DNA from: Adenanthera pavonina
Lineage: Eukaryota; Streptophyta; Magnoliopsida; Fabales; Fabaceae
Length of the DNA: 64,000 nucleotides
NCBI GenBank assembly: GCA_026686845.1
Contig: JAIVEN010000013.1
Location: 15,086,001-15,150,000 of the forward strand
Direction: 5' to 3'
The position numbers and the translations under genes were made by a program. The notes below the pieces were generated by a model. The model searched no databases and was not told the DNA's origin. It saw nothing but the letters and a program-made list of their open reading frames with translations. Of the stretch, positions 37,007 through 48,928 are shown one piece after another. Within the stretch, counting starts at the first letter, position 1. Each line of letters begins with the position of its first letter.

Positions 37007-38790
37007 ATGGCTGGCTTTGGAGAAAGTATACTACTTGAGGGAAACAACACAAATAGACCACCTGGCTTTAATGGAGAACACTATGGATACTAGAAGATGA
37101 GAATGCAAATCTATCTCCAGTCTATCGATCTGGACATCTGGTCTATCATCTAGAAGGAAGACTTTGTCTCAATTAAACTGCAGGATGATGGAAAATACAA
37201 GGAGAAGCCAAAGGATGAGTGGAATGAGGAAGATAGAAGAAGAGTCTTGCTGAACTTTAAGCCAACACACTACCTGGTCAGTGCATTAAACCAAGATGAA
37301 TTCTACAGAGTGTCACACTGTTCCATAGCCAAGGGTATGTGGGATACTTTAAAAATCGCTCATGAAGGAACCAGTGGAGTAAGAGAAAACAAATTGAACT
37401 CTTACATTGGTGAATATGAAAGTTTTAGAATGGTGGAAGGAGAGAGTATCAAAGAGCTATAAAAGAGATTCACCGTTATTGTGAATCAATTGAAGAGTCT
37501 TGGCAAGGAGTATACCCAGCTAGAGAAGGTGAGAAAAATCCTTAGAGCTCTTCCTCTGGAATGACAACCCAAAGTAATAGCAATAGAGGAAGCTAGAGGA
37601 GAATCAATGGCCTCTATCACAACCCTCTTCAGTAGCCTTGAAGAATATGAGGGAAAGATAAAAGCTCTCAAGGAAGTAGGACAAGATAGGAAAAAGAAAG
37701 GTCTTGCTTTGAAAGTTGCTGAAGAGAAAGAAGAAGAATCTAATGATGGAGATGAATTAGATGAAGAAACTCTAGCTATGATGGTTAGAAAATTCGGAAG
37801 GTTCTACAACAAGAAAAGAAATAAAAGATTCTTTAAGAAAGGAGCAGCTGCAGACAACAAGAAAGAAGGAAAAGAACCTGTCACCTACTATGAATGCAAA
37901 AAGCAAGGGCACATCAAATGGAATTGTCCACAATTCCTAAAGAAGCAAGAGAAAGAAAAGAAAACTACTGACAAGAGCAAGAAGAAGAGGGCATACATCT
38001 CATCAATCTGGGGCAATAGCTTAGATGAAGAAGATGATGATGATGATGAAATTACCAATATCTGCTTGATGTCACTTACATCTGAAGAAACACAAAATCC
38101 ATCTAATAGTGATCATGAGGATGATGTATATGAATCTGAACCTCCCTATTTTGAATTACTAGATGCATTCCATGAATTGCATGATGAATTTATTAAGACA
38201 GTTAAAGAACTGAGACAGGCTAAGAAAAAGATTAACAAGCTAGAATCTCAGTGCAATATTTTTGACCTTACATCTCTACATAAATCTAAATCTGCATGCT
38301 ATACATCATGTATTAAATTGAAGCAAACTAGTGACTATCTATTGAAAGGAATGGCTAGACTTACTAAGGGTAAAGATATGTTGTTTGCTTTATGGGAAGT
38401 CAGAGAATCACTCAAGGAAATGTTGGACTTAGCTATGATCCTTGTACAGTAAAAGAAAGGATTAAAAAAAAAATCAAAATCTGTATATGAGGCATTTTGT
38501 GTATGCTAATGGGCATAAGAAGAAAGATCATATTTCAGATCGTATTGAATCATATGATCAACTAAACTATGTGAAACAAAAATATTATCTGCATTGATTT
38601 CTTCCTGTATCACAATCTAGCAGCCCTTTCACCACCTGTTACTTCTGTAACAAGAAAGACATATTTCCAGTTCATGTGCATTGAAGAAAAATGGACTTGA
38701 CAGGAAGGTAAAATGGGTTTCCAAAGATACACTTGTATCTAGGGAAAATGCCACTGATAGAAAAGGACCCAAGCAAATTTGGGTACCTAA
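37007..38790 (+). pseudogene. Element A gag (capsid/nucleocapsid), degraded
   Basis: Opens MAGFGESILLEGNNTNRPPG; the family's capsid region follows (YLVSALNQDEFYRVSHCSIA, VRENKLNSYIGEYESFRM). Stops at 37091 (TAG for Trp in C), 37151 (TAG for Gln), 37460 (TAA for Gln) and 37562 (TGA for Trp). The first zinc knuckle at 37886-37927 has lost its first Cys (YYECKKQGHIKWNC). A Lys/Glu-rich and then acidic coiled-coil-like region follows (about 38030-38440). A second knuckle near 38640 (CYFCNKK) is broken by a frameshift. Confidence 0.85.
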
Positions 38791-38811
38791 AAAGAAACTC
38801 TGAACTCTGTT

Positions 38812-41800
38812 TTGCAGATCTGTCTTAAAGCAAGAAAGAGCAACAAATGGTATATGCACAGTGCCTACTCAAGTCACATGACTGGTGATAAGGAGAAGTT
38901 CATCACCCTTAGAGACAAAAAGGGAGGAAAGGTAACATTTGGAGGTGATCAATACGACAAAATAGTTGGAATTGGCATTATGGGCAAGAATCTAGAAACA
39001 TATATCAAAGAGGTGCTATCTGTAATTGGCCTCAATCACAATCTGCTAAGTGTGAGTCAGACATGTGACAAAGGTAACTGGGTACTGTTGGACTCAAAAT
39101 TTTGCCTAGTCATTCGAAAAAGTGTTCATAAAGCAATCCTCAAGGTTCAAAGTGATAGTAACTGCTATACTATTGATCTTGATGAACTTCCTTCCTTAGA
39201 TTCTGTCTATTTGATTAGTCAGGATAATGATAGCAAGTTGTGGCATAAAAGATTAGCACATGTTAACATGAATCAACTGTCAAAATTGGTTAAGAATAAG
39301 TTAGTCACTGGCTTAACAAAAATCTCGTTTGAAAAAGACAAAGAATGTCATGCATGTCTTAAAGGAAAACAAATTAAATCATCTTTTAAATCTAAAAATG
39401 AGTCACCACATCTAGACTACTGCAACTATTGCATATGGATCTAATTAGTCCATCTAGAGTAAAAAGTATTGGTGGAAATTTGTATGTTCTTGTGACTGTA
39501 GATGATTACTCTAGATTTACCTGGACCTTGTTTCTTTCTTCTAAAAGTGAAACATTTGATGCATTTGTAACCTTAGCTAAGAAAGTGCAAAATGAGAAGG
39601 GTATTTCTATTGTGTCTATCAGGTCTGACCATGGAGGAGAGTTTGAAAATTCATGCTTTATGGAGTACTGTGATGAACATGGAATTGATCACAACTTCTC
39701 TGCTCCAAGAACTCCTCAGTAGAATGGAATGGTGGACAGGAAGAACAGAATAATTGGAGAAATGGTAAGAGCAATGCTGAATGAAAATGAACTCTCTCAA
39801 GTATTCTAGGCTAATACAGTAAACATAAAAAGTTACTTCATTAACAGAGCCTACATCAGACTGATTCTGGGGAAGACTCCTTATGAGCTGTACAAAGGAA
39901 GGAAGCCAAACATTTCACATCTGTATGTGTTCGGTTGTAAATGTTTTCATCCACAACAATGGAAAGGAGAATCTGGGTAAGTTTGACGCCAAATCAGATG
40001 AAGGTATATTTCAAGGCTATTCTAGTAGGAGTAAAGCATATAGAATTTTCAATAAGAAGACTAAATCTGTAGAGGAATTTGTGCATGTTGTGTTTATTAA
40101 AAATGAAACAGTTTCCAAGCATGTCACTGATGAAGATGATCTTATTTCGAATTTTAAGAACTTAGATATTTTTGAAGAAGGTAAAAACTGAACCTCCAAA
40201 AATATCTGAATGTACTAACATAGAGGAAGATATTCAGGAGAAAGATTTTGAGGATGAGAATAATGAAGATATATCTCAAGAACTTCCTAGAGCTTGGAGA
40301 TATCAAAGGAATCATCATGTTGATCAAGTGATTAAGGATGTTCAAGAGAAAGTTAAAACTAGAAAACAGCTAAGGGATCATAAGATCAACTATGTTTTCA
40401 TTTCTTAAATTGAACCTAAGTGTGCTGAAGAAGTCTTAACTGATGAATACTGGATTCTGGCCATTCAAGATGAATTAAATCAGTTTGAAAGAAATCAAGT
40501 TTGGATTTAGTGCCTAGACCTAAAGATCACCCTATCATTGGCACTAAATGGGTCTTTAGAAATAAACTTGATGAATCAGGAACAATAATAAGAAATAAAG
40601 CCAGACTGGTTGCCAAAGGTTATAATCAAGAAGAAGGTATTAATTTTGAGGAGACCTTTGCTCCAGTTGCAAGATTAGAAGCAATTAGAATCCTGTTGGC
40701 ATATGCATGTATGAAAAACATAATGTTATATCAAATAGATGTGAAAAGTGCTTTTCTAAATGGATATATCATGGAAGAAGTTTATGTAGACCAACCTCCA
40801 GGCTTTGAGGACTCTACAAAATTAAACCATGTTTATAAACTAAAGAAAGCTCTCTACAGTTTAAAACAAGCACCCAGAGCATGGTATGAAAGACTAAGCA
40901 ACTTTCTAACTAAAAAAGGATTCAATAGAGGAAAAGTAGATACTACTTTGTTCACTAAGAAAGAAAACAAAGATTTACTTATTGTTTAAATTTATGTTGA
41001 TGATATTATATTTGGTGCTACTAATGAATCTCTTTGCAAGAATTTCTCTAAGCTAATGCACGGTGAGTTCAAAATGTCAATGATGCGTGAGCTTAACTTC
41101 TTCTTTGGACTGCAAATTAAGCAATGAGCTGATGGTATCTTCCTCAACCAATCAAAATATCTGAAAGAACTGCTGAAAAATTTTGGCATGGGAAAAGTCA
41201 AGCCAATGGGAACTCCTATGACTACTACAACTAAGCTTTGATATGGATGAAGGAGGAAAAACTTTTGACATAACCAAATACTGGAGAATGGTTGAATCTC
41301 TTCTATACCTAATAGCTAGTAGACCTGACATCATGTTTAGTGTCTGGATGTGCGCAAGGTTCCAATCATGTCCCAAAGAAACCCATGCAACTGCTGTGAA
41401 ACGCATCTTCAGATATTTAATTGGAACACCACAAATGGGACTTTGGTATCTAAAGGCCAATGGAGAAGATCTCATTGGATACACTGATGCTGACTTTGTT
41501 AGATCCAAAACTAACAAAAAAAACACAAGTAGAACATGTCAGTTCCTTGGAGAATCCTTGGTGTCATGGTTCAGCAAGAAGCAAAACAGTGTGGCTCTAT
41601 CCACTGCAGAAGTTGAATATGTTGCAGCTGGTAGCTATTGTGCCTAAGTTATTTGGATGAAGTAGTAGCTTGAAGATCTTGAGATTGAGATAAAGGAAAT
41701 ACCAATAATGTTTAACAACCAAAGTGCTATTAACATCATAAAGAATTCTATCATGTATTCAAGAACAAAGCATAATGAAGTTAAGCATCACTTTATAAGA

Positions 41801-41944
41801 GATTATGTTTTGAAAGGAGAAATCAGATTAGAATACATCCCTACTGAGGATCAAGTTGCTGACATTCCGACAAAACCCCTTTCAGAAGATAGACATTGTA
41901 AAATCAAAAGAGAACTAGATATGGTTAATCCTAATGGACTATAA
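38812..41944 (+). pseudogene. Element A pol: protease, integrase, RT, RNase H, degraded
   Basis: The order PR-IN-RT-RH is diagnostic of Ty1/copia. The protease box reads WYMHSAYSSHMTG (38848 onward; catalytic Asp replaced by His at 38857). The integrase HHCC zinc domain is at about 39238-39370. The catalytic core has MDLISP, RSDHGGEF and, after an in-frame TAG at 39721, VDRKN, where the catalytic Glu has become Asp. RT runs 40520-41150 with YVDD intact (40993-41004) but preceded by TAA (CAA in C). RNase H runs about 41400-41800 (YTDADFVRSK). TAG codons at 41663 and 41666 replace CAG CAG of B. The last frame ends at 41944. Confidence 0.9.
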
Positions 41945-42941
41945 GTATGTCCTTATATCTATCTAAATTACAGTCTCTGACATTGAATTAATCCTAACTT
42001 TAGCATCGGAGTGTGTTTGATATAAGTTGCAGGTACTCCTTACAAGTTCAAATGATAATAGAGCTGTACAATGGAGCTAATCAAGATGGTACAATCAAAA
42101 GATGAAAAAGAAAGCCAGAAATTTGAGCATCTGGATCTATTCTGTAAGTTCAAAAAGTTGAAATTTGCATTTTAGATGGTTGTTAGACGAATTTCCATGA
42201 TTAAACTATGTTTTTGTGAAGATAGCATGCCCAACATTCTAATTTGGATGCCCATCAGACAAATTTCAGTTAGCTGCATGCTATAACAGTACTCTTATAT
42301 CCTTCAAAATTCATCTATTGAACACCAGACATTCGAATTTCCAAAAATGAAATGCAAATATAGTCTCTATTCAACATGACTGTAGTACGAATCTCCATTT
42401 CTCAAAATACGCATGTTGAAATTCTTTACAAAATGTTAAAATTCGAATCTTTCAATCAAAATTTGTCTGTTGTAACATGTTCACCTTGTTGGTTCTGTGA
42501 AAGATGAATTTTCATAAGTAAAGTTTGCCTATTGCTTGCTGTGTTCATAATTGGTTATTGCCTAATTCTTTCGAATTTTGAACTTTGGTAAAACAAAGTT
42601 CATCTGTTCTAATATTGTTTTCAGAACCAAGCCCCTGTCAGACGAATTTCCTGTTGAACATTCGTATATCAGTGGACCTTACTGAATGGATTAACTTGTG
42701 ACTGCTAGAAGTTCAAATTTTGACCTCTCAAAATTCATCTGTTCAGTAGTTACATACGTTAAAACTGAAGGTCATCTTCTGAATAGATGCAACCCTATTC
42801 ATATCTCTCTCAAGTCTGTTCAAACTCTCTCCTTAATTCCCATTAACTCCATCTGTGAACCTTCATTTCTCACTGATTAAACTCCTTTACGCACCCTATA
42901 AACCCACTCTTTGCATCTTTCTGAATCATTCCTCACTGAGA
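41945..42941 (+). repeat. Leader between pol and extra ORF of element A, with inverted word array
   Basis: Non-coding, about 1 kb. From 42150 to 42770 it is packed with TTCATCTGTT / TTTGTCTGTTG words and AAATTCGAATCT-like near-palindromes. The words run in the reverse complement sense of those in the U3 arrays of the same element. Confidence 0.7.
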
Positions 42942-45147
42942 ATGGCTAGAGTCAAAAATCCAGAAGTTGGAAAAGAAGAGTCATGGCCAAAGAGGTCTGT
43001 AAAATCTCAATATGCCTCAAAGAAGTGTGAAACACAGAAAAGAAAAGGTGAATCCAGCAAGGCTACTCCCTCCAAAAGGCAGAAAACTACTCAAAAGGCA
43101 AACTCGAAGAAATATACACCCTCTCCTTCGAAGAAAGTAGAGCCCACTGTTCCAGCTACTCCTATCACCGCTGCATCTTCTTCCTCCTCTAGCACTGAAT
43201 CTGGAGAATATCAACTGACCTTACTGCCATTGTAGAGCAATGCTCATATTTTTGGAGAATACACCTCCAAATTTGTCAGCAAAAAAGTAATCAAGCCTCA
43301 CTATATGAATTTGGAAGAATTCCTAGTTTCTAACAACTTTGATGCTGGGCTTTGGATGGCAAGAAATAAAAATTTGTTAGAAATACTGGAAAGATATGAT
43401 GATGAGGTAGTAAGAACCTGTATGCCTCTCTGAAATTTAATAGCAAGTAGAAGAAGTGGGAGGTGAATCTGAGGTCAAGGACCATCTGGTTAACAAATGA
43501 AACCTTTAAGGAGGCTTTAGAAATTCCAAGGCAGGACAGTTTGAAGATTGACATCATAGCCTCAAGGTATATGGATAAGGCTGAAACCATTGATAAAGAA
43601 GGAGGGCCTTTTATGAACTACGAGGAAAGCACAATCCTGAACACTCTGTTCAGAAGAAAAGAGAACGGGCCATCTCTAAGCTTGCTAAAGCCTACTGATC
43701 TCAATGCTCAAGTCAAAATCCTATACTATAGTGTCCAGGATTATCTTCAACAAATGAGGCAGTTTCAATCTGATTACAAGGGCTGAAGCACATGTGATGG
43801 CAGCTATTATGCATGGGAAGCTTATCAACATGGGGCACATCATCCTCCAATGCATGATCAAGGCAAGAGATCAGAGGAAAGATTCTACCTTTCCTTATGC
43901 AGCAATCATCTCCAAGATACTTCAGTATGCCCGAATCCAACATCTTGAGAAAGGAAAAGGGAAGTCTACTGAGATCTTCAAAGAAGAAGAACTGTAAAGG
44001 ATGGAAATAGAGAAGAAAGATGGGAGATAGATTGGAAAGGGAGCTGGAAAGACTGAAGACCTTTTCTTTGATGAGGAATCCTCCCAACAACAAGAAGGAA
44101 CCTCTGAGGCTATTGCAAAATCTATACCTCAGCCTTCTCAGCCTGTTCCATCTCCATCTCAGCCCCCTCAAGCTCAAGTTCCATCAACTCCTTCTACTTA
44201 AATAAAGCCAACAAAGATCATTGAGTTGTATGACAGCCTGTCTGCACTCATGCTTAGCATCAGAGATGAGCAAAATGCCAAGTTTACCCATCTACAAGAC
44301 CAGATACATCAGTTGGCAAAGAACATGAAAGTGGTTGCTAATGCATATGAAGACATCAGGAATGCCATCCCTTCCACATCAGCTCCACCTCAATAGGATT
44401 TTCTGAGCCTGTTATGTCTCCAACACCTAGCCTCCAAGCCCTTTCGTGCTAGCCTCCCCTGAACCTGATAATGTAGTGCATGATACTGAGGCTGTTGGCA
44501 CATTGACCACACCACAGGTCTCCAGTAATGAGGCAAGTCCTGGTCCTCCCTTGTACAATGGAATGGACGAAGAGGCCCCTCTAGAACCAAGCTCCCATGA
44601 GTCCATTCCTGAAGTTGCTCAGGATTCAATTCTCTCATCTCAAGAATCTGAGCAAGTTGAGAAGCTAGTGGCAGCCATCACCACCTCACCATTCATGCAA
44701 GCTATCCTAAATGAAGGGAGAAGCATTGGGCCTTATGTTGATCTAGAAGCTATTGCTCATAATGCTCTCTTACAAGCTCAAAGATTAAGGCTTGAAGAAA
44801 TATTTCGTCCTCTTGCTCCCTCAGCTATTTCCACTTTTGGTCTCTCGGAGGCACAAAGAGCTCAGTTGGTAATCACTAGACAAGAAGTGCAAAAACTTCT
44901 TGAACTCTCTGATGATGAGGAGCCTAATTCTGGAGCTTCTGAGTCTTTACCAAAGCTTAATCCAGATCTTCCACTTGTTTCTATGCCTCTTTAGGCAATC
45001 CTAGTTTCTCAGATCCTTCCTCTTACTGACTTTGTGCACCTTCTTGATGATGCCAGAAAGGGGGAGAAGTCCGAGCAAACTAGAAAGACTGCAGCAGAGC
45101 CTTCCAGTAAGACCTACAGCAAAAAGTCCAAGCCCAAGAAGAAGTGA
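42942..45147 (+). pseudogene. Element A extra ORF (third ORF after pol), degraded
   Basis: Begins MARVKNPEVGKEESWPKRSV. A Lys/Ser-rich segment follows (KRKGESSKATPSKRQKTTQK), then a Ser-rich linker and the central domain (about 43290-44000: FLVSNNFDAGLWMARNKN, SLKIDIIASRYMDKAET). A Pro/Ser-rich stretch, a heptad-like segment (about 44220-44390: LMLSIRDEQNAKF, QIHQLAKNMK), an acidic Ser/Pro-rich part and a Lys-rich tail ending at TGA 45147 complete it. A TAG at 43233-43235 replaces Trp of C, and other stops follow. I see no signal peptide or membrane segment. The position matches the envelope-like gene of Sireviruses; the sequence suggests a nuclear, nucleic-acid-associated protein instead (inference). 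Confidence 0.75.
45057..45068 (+). other. Internal polypurine-tract-like motif, element A
   Basis: AAAGGGGGAGAA inside the last part of the extra ORF. A further GAGGGGGAGC lies at 45346. Multiple such tracts near the 3' LTR are known in Sireviruses. Confidence 0.55.
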
Positions 45148-45410
45148 TTAGATCTTAAGATAGCTTGGTCCTTCTTGTAGTATTGTTTTTATCTTAAGAA
45201 TGATAAATCTTTACTCTGAACCTTGTTCTGAATTTTACGATTGCAATGTTCTGCCTTTGTAATAAAAACTTAAATGAATAAATGATTTTCTTTGGTTGAT
45301 CTGATGTGCATGATATCTTATCTTCTGAATCATAATGTATATGTTGAGGGGGAGCTTGTTAAAGCAAACCCAAGTACTAATGTAGTTTGCAAGTTATTTT
45401 GTCATCATAA

Positions 45411-45423
45411 AAAAGGGGGAGAA
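45411..45423 (+). other. Polypurine tract of element A
   Basis: AAAAGGGGGAGAA, directly abutting the 3' LTR start at 45424; the expected primer for plus-strand DNA synthesis. Confidence 0.85.
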
Positions 45424-46807
45424 TGTTGAATCAAGTGTTTTGATGATTCCAAACCAACCTTCCAAAACTTGGAAAGAAGATATTAAAGGTGTATGGAAGA
45501 TCCCAAATGGAGAAATCCAATTAAAATCAGCATAAGATTAGATATAGGACTTCTTACCTTGTTTAATTTGAGTAAAAGGTTTTGAAATTGCAAAAGAATG
45601 TTTTTAGAAATCTAATTCCATGTGAATTCATGGAATATTTGAAAATCACCCACTAATAGATGAACTTTTAAGAGCTCAAAATTAGCTCACTGACAGACGA
45701 ACTTTAATTTTGAAAATTCAAATTTTAGAAACAAAGCTTGTAAGTCTGTTATGAAAATCTGTTGACATACGAAAGTTGGTTTTCAGAAATTCAAACTTTG
45801 AAATAAGTCTGATAAGAGCTCCCTCTGACAAACGAACTTTGAATCTTGAAAATTTGAATTTCAAAAAGATGAACCATTATGCCCTATTGAGCTGCCCACT
45901 GATAGACGAATTTTAGCCACCAAAATTTGAACTTCGAAGGCACTGTAGCAATATGGGACAACTATTCACACTTATCAGAAGAACTTTAACTTGAAAATTT
46001 GTATGTTCCAACATAGAAATATTTTTGAAAGCTAGAAATTCGAACTTTCCTTCATAAATCGATGAACTTTTAAGTTCAATGTTAAAGTCTTTAACTTTTG
46101 GTATCTGCGAAATTCGTCTGTTGACTAACCAAAATTTGAACTTTGAGTGTCAGAAGCATTAAATGCGGTTGGTGAACGGATAGTTTTTCTGAGTAACCAT
46201 TGGGTAACGTCTCTAATGGCTACATCTTGTCTCTAACAAATAGTTAAGACATAAATCTATAAATAGAAATTCATTTGAAGTTGTGGGTAACGAATTTACA
46301 TTGTATATATTGAAACTCTGTCAAATTCTCAACTAAAAGTCTCTTACTCTCATACTTTATTCTTATGCACTTCAACTTTCATATGCACTCTAAATTAGAG
46401 AGTTCATTCTTTGTAATCAATCTTATCTTCATCTGGAAGAAAAATTTTCTTGTGAGGGGATATCACAAGGGATTTGGAAAGCACTTAGCTAGAGTGCAAA
46501 GAGAGAGGTTGTAAGCTCTAAGAATAGAGCATCAAAGCTGTAATAAGGCAATTGCAAGAAGCCCATTGAATTCTTGCAGAATAGTGGAAAATCTCAAGTA
46601 GTTGCTTGGGGACTGTACGTAGGTCAAGATAGAGAAACCAAACCAGAATAAACATCAGTGTCTTCCCTTCTTCTTTACTGCTCTTACATTGCTATTCTTT
46701 TACACTCTATTTTATTGTCTCTTTTGTCTTCACCACACTCTTTATTTTTGCAAAAAATTTTAATCGTCCCAATTCACCCCCGTCTTGGGAAGCTAGCATA
46801 TCTAACA
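45424..46807 (+). repeat. 3' LTR of element A
   Basis: 1384 bp, TGTTGAATCA to TATCTAACA. Lacks about 260 bp of the U3 array present in the 5' LTR; the break lies after GATGAACTTTTAAG. TATA box 46258-46266, hairpin 46449-46469. Confidence 0.9.
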
Positions 46808-48928
46808 TATATATGGTTTGATTTTGTTGAGTCCTCAAAGCCTGGAGGTTGATCAACATAAACCTCCTCCATGATATATCCATTCAGAAAAGAACATTTT
46901 ATATCCATTTGATATAACATTATATTTTTCATGCACGCATAGGCCAATAGGATTCTAATTGCTTCCAATCTTGAAACTGGAGCAAAAGTTTCCTCAAAAT
47001 CAATACCTTCTTCTTGATTATATCCTTTGGCAACTAGTCTTGCTTTATTTCTAATTATTGTTACTAATTCATCAAGTTTATTTCTAAAGACCCATTTAGT
47101 GCTAATGATAAGGTGATTTCTAGGTCTAGGCACTAAACCTCAAACTTGATTTCTTTCAAACTGATTTAGTTCATCTTGCATAGCCAGAATCCAATACTTA
47201 TCAGTGAAGGCTTCTTCAGCACACTTAGGTTCAATTTGAGAAATAAAAGTACAATTGATCATCTAATCTCTGAGTTGTTTTGTAGTTTTAACTTTCTCTT
47301 GAACATCCCTAATCACTTGATCAACAAGATGATTCCTTTAATATCTCCAAGCTCTAAGGAGTTCTTGAGATATTTCCTCATTATTCTCATCCTCAAAATC
47401 TTTCTCCTGAATATCTTCCTCTATGTTAGCATATTCAGGTATTTTTGGAGGTTTAATTTTACTTTCTTCAGAAAGATCTATGTTCTTAAAATTAAAAATA
47501 AGATCATCTTCATCAATGACATGCTTGGAAACTGTTTCATTTTTAATAAACATAACATGCACAGATTCTTCTACTGATCCAATCTTTTTATTAAAAACTC
47601 TATATGCTTTACTCCTAGTAGAATAGCCAAGAAATATACCTTCATCAGATTTGGCGTCAAACTTACCCAAATTCTCCTTTCCATTGTTGTGGATGAAGCA
47701 TTTATAGCCGAATACATGCAGATGTGAAAGATTTGGCTTCCTTCCTCTGTACAGCTTATAAGGAGTCTTCCCCAAAACTGCTCTGATGTAGGCTCTGTTA
47801 ATGATATAACTTGTTGTATTTACTGCATCAGCCCATAATACTTGAGAGAGTTCCTTTTCATTCAACATTTCTCTTGCAATTTCTCCAATTGTTCTGTTCT
47901 TCCTTTCCACCACTCCATTTTGCTAAGGAGTCCTTGGTGCTGAGAAGTTGTGATCAATTCCATGTTCATCATAGTACTCCAGGAAACATAAATTTTCAAA
48001 TTCTCCTCCATGATCAGACATGATAGACACAATAGAAATACCTTTCTCATTTTGCACTTTCTTAGCTAAGGTTACAAATGGAACCAATGTTTCACTTTTG
48101 GAAGAAAGAAACAAAGCCCAGGTAAATCTAGGGTAATCATCCACAATCACAAGGACATACAGATTTCCACTAATGCTTTTTACTTTAGATGGACCTATCA
48201 GATCCATATGCAATAGTTGCAGTGGTCTAGATGTGGTGACTACATTTTTAGATTTAAAAGATGATTTAGTTTGTTTTCCTTTGAAGCATGCATCACATTC
48301 TGTCTTATTCAAAAGAGATTTTTGGTAAGCCAGTGACTAACTCATTCTTAATCAGTTTTGACAGCTGGGTCATCTTAACATATGCTAGTATTCTATGCCA
48401 CAACCAGTTATCATTATCTTGACTAATTAAATAGACAGAATCTAAGGAAGAAAGTTCATCAAGATGAATAGTATAGCATTTACCATCCCTTTGAGCCTTG
48501 AGGATTACTTTATGATCACTTTTTCGGATGACTAGGCAAAAGTTTGAGTCAAACAATACTCAGTTTCCTTTGTCACATGTCTGACTTACACTTAACAGAT
48601 TGTGGTTGAGGCCAATTACAAATAGCACCTCTTCCATAGATGTTTCAGGGTTTTTACCCACAATGCCAATGCCAACTGTTTTGCCATATTGGTCACCTCT
48701 AAATGTCACTTTTCCTCCTTTCTTGTATCTAAGGGTGATGAACTTCTCCTTATCACTAGTCATATGGCTTGAGCAAGTACTATCCATGTACCATTTGTTG
48801 ATCTTTCTTGCTTTAAGACAAACCTGCAAAACAAGGTTTAGAGTTTCTTTTTAGATACCCAAATTTGCTTGGGTCTTTTTCTGTCAGTGACATTTTCCCT
48901 AGCTACAAATGTACTATTGGGAACCCAT
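46808..48928 (-). pseudogene. Element B pol: protease, integrase, RT N-terminal part
   Basis: Read from 48928 downward. The protease box is WYMDSTCSSHMTS (catalytic Asp at 48784-48782 kept). In the integrase zinc domain the second His is lost (LWHRILAYVKMTQL). The core has MDLIGP, MSDHGGEF and NGVVERKN, with a TAG at the first Gln of the PQQNG motif (about 47924). The RT start, KWVFRNKLDE, GIDFEETFAP and MEEVYVDQPPGFED, runs to 46808, where element A interrupts it. Many substitutions and stops. Confidence 0.88.

Larger units (their letters stand above)
35303..46807 (+). mobile_element. Sirevirus-like Ty1/copia element A, full-length but mutated
   Basis: An 11,505-bp element: 5' LTR 35303-36951, primer site, gag-pol, extra ORF, polypurine tract and 3' LTR 45424-46807. 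It is inserted in the RT of element B in the opposite orientation. Flanks TAAAC (35298-35302) and TATAT (46808-46812) are a poor match, so the duplication has decayed. Lineage call (inference): long LTRs, an extra ORF after pol and several AAAGGGGGAGA-like tracts are Sirevirus traits. Confidence 0.9.

Noticed and set aside
40992..41526. Minus-strand open frames of 69 and 124 codons over the RT/RNase H of A, and a similar 177-codon one at 54281-54814
   Set aside because: Antisense shadows of conserved RT and RNase H; their recurrence follows from the conservation of pol.
43713..44177. 154-codon minus-strand open frame antisense to the third ORF of A
   Set aside because: Shadow of the plus-strand gene; the plus frame is the one conserved in B and C.
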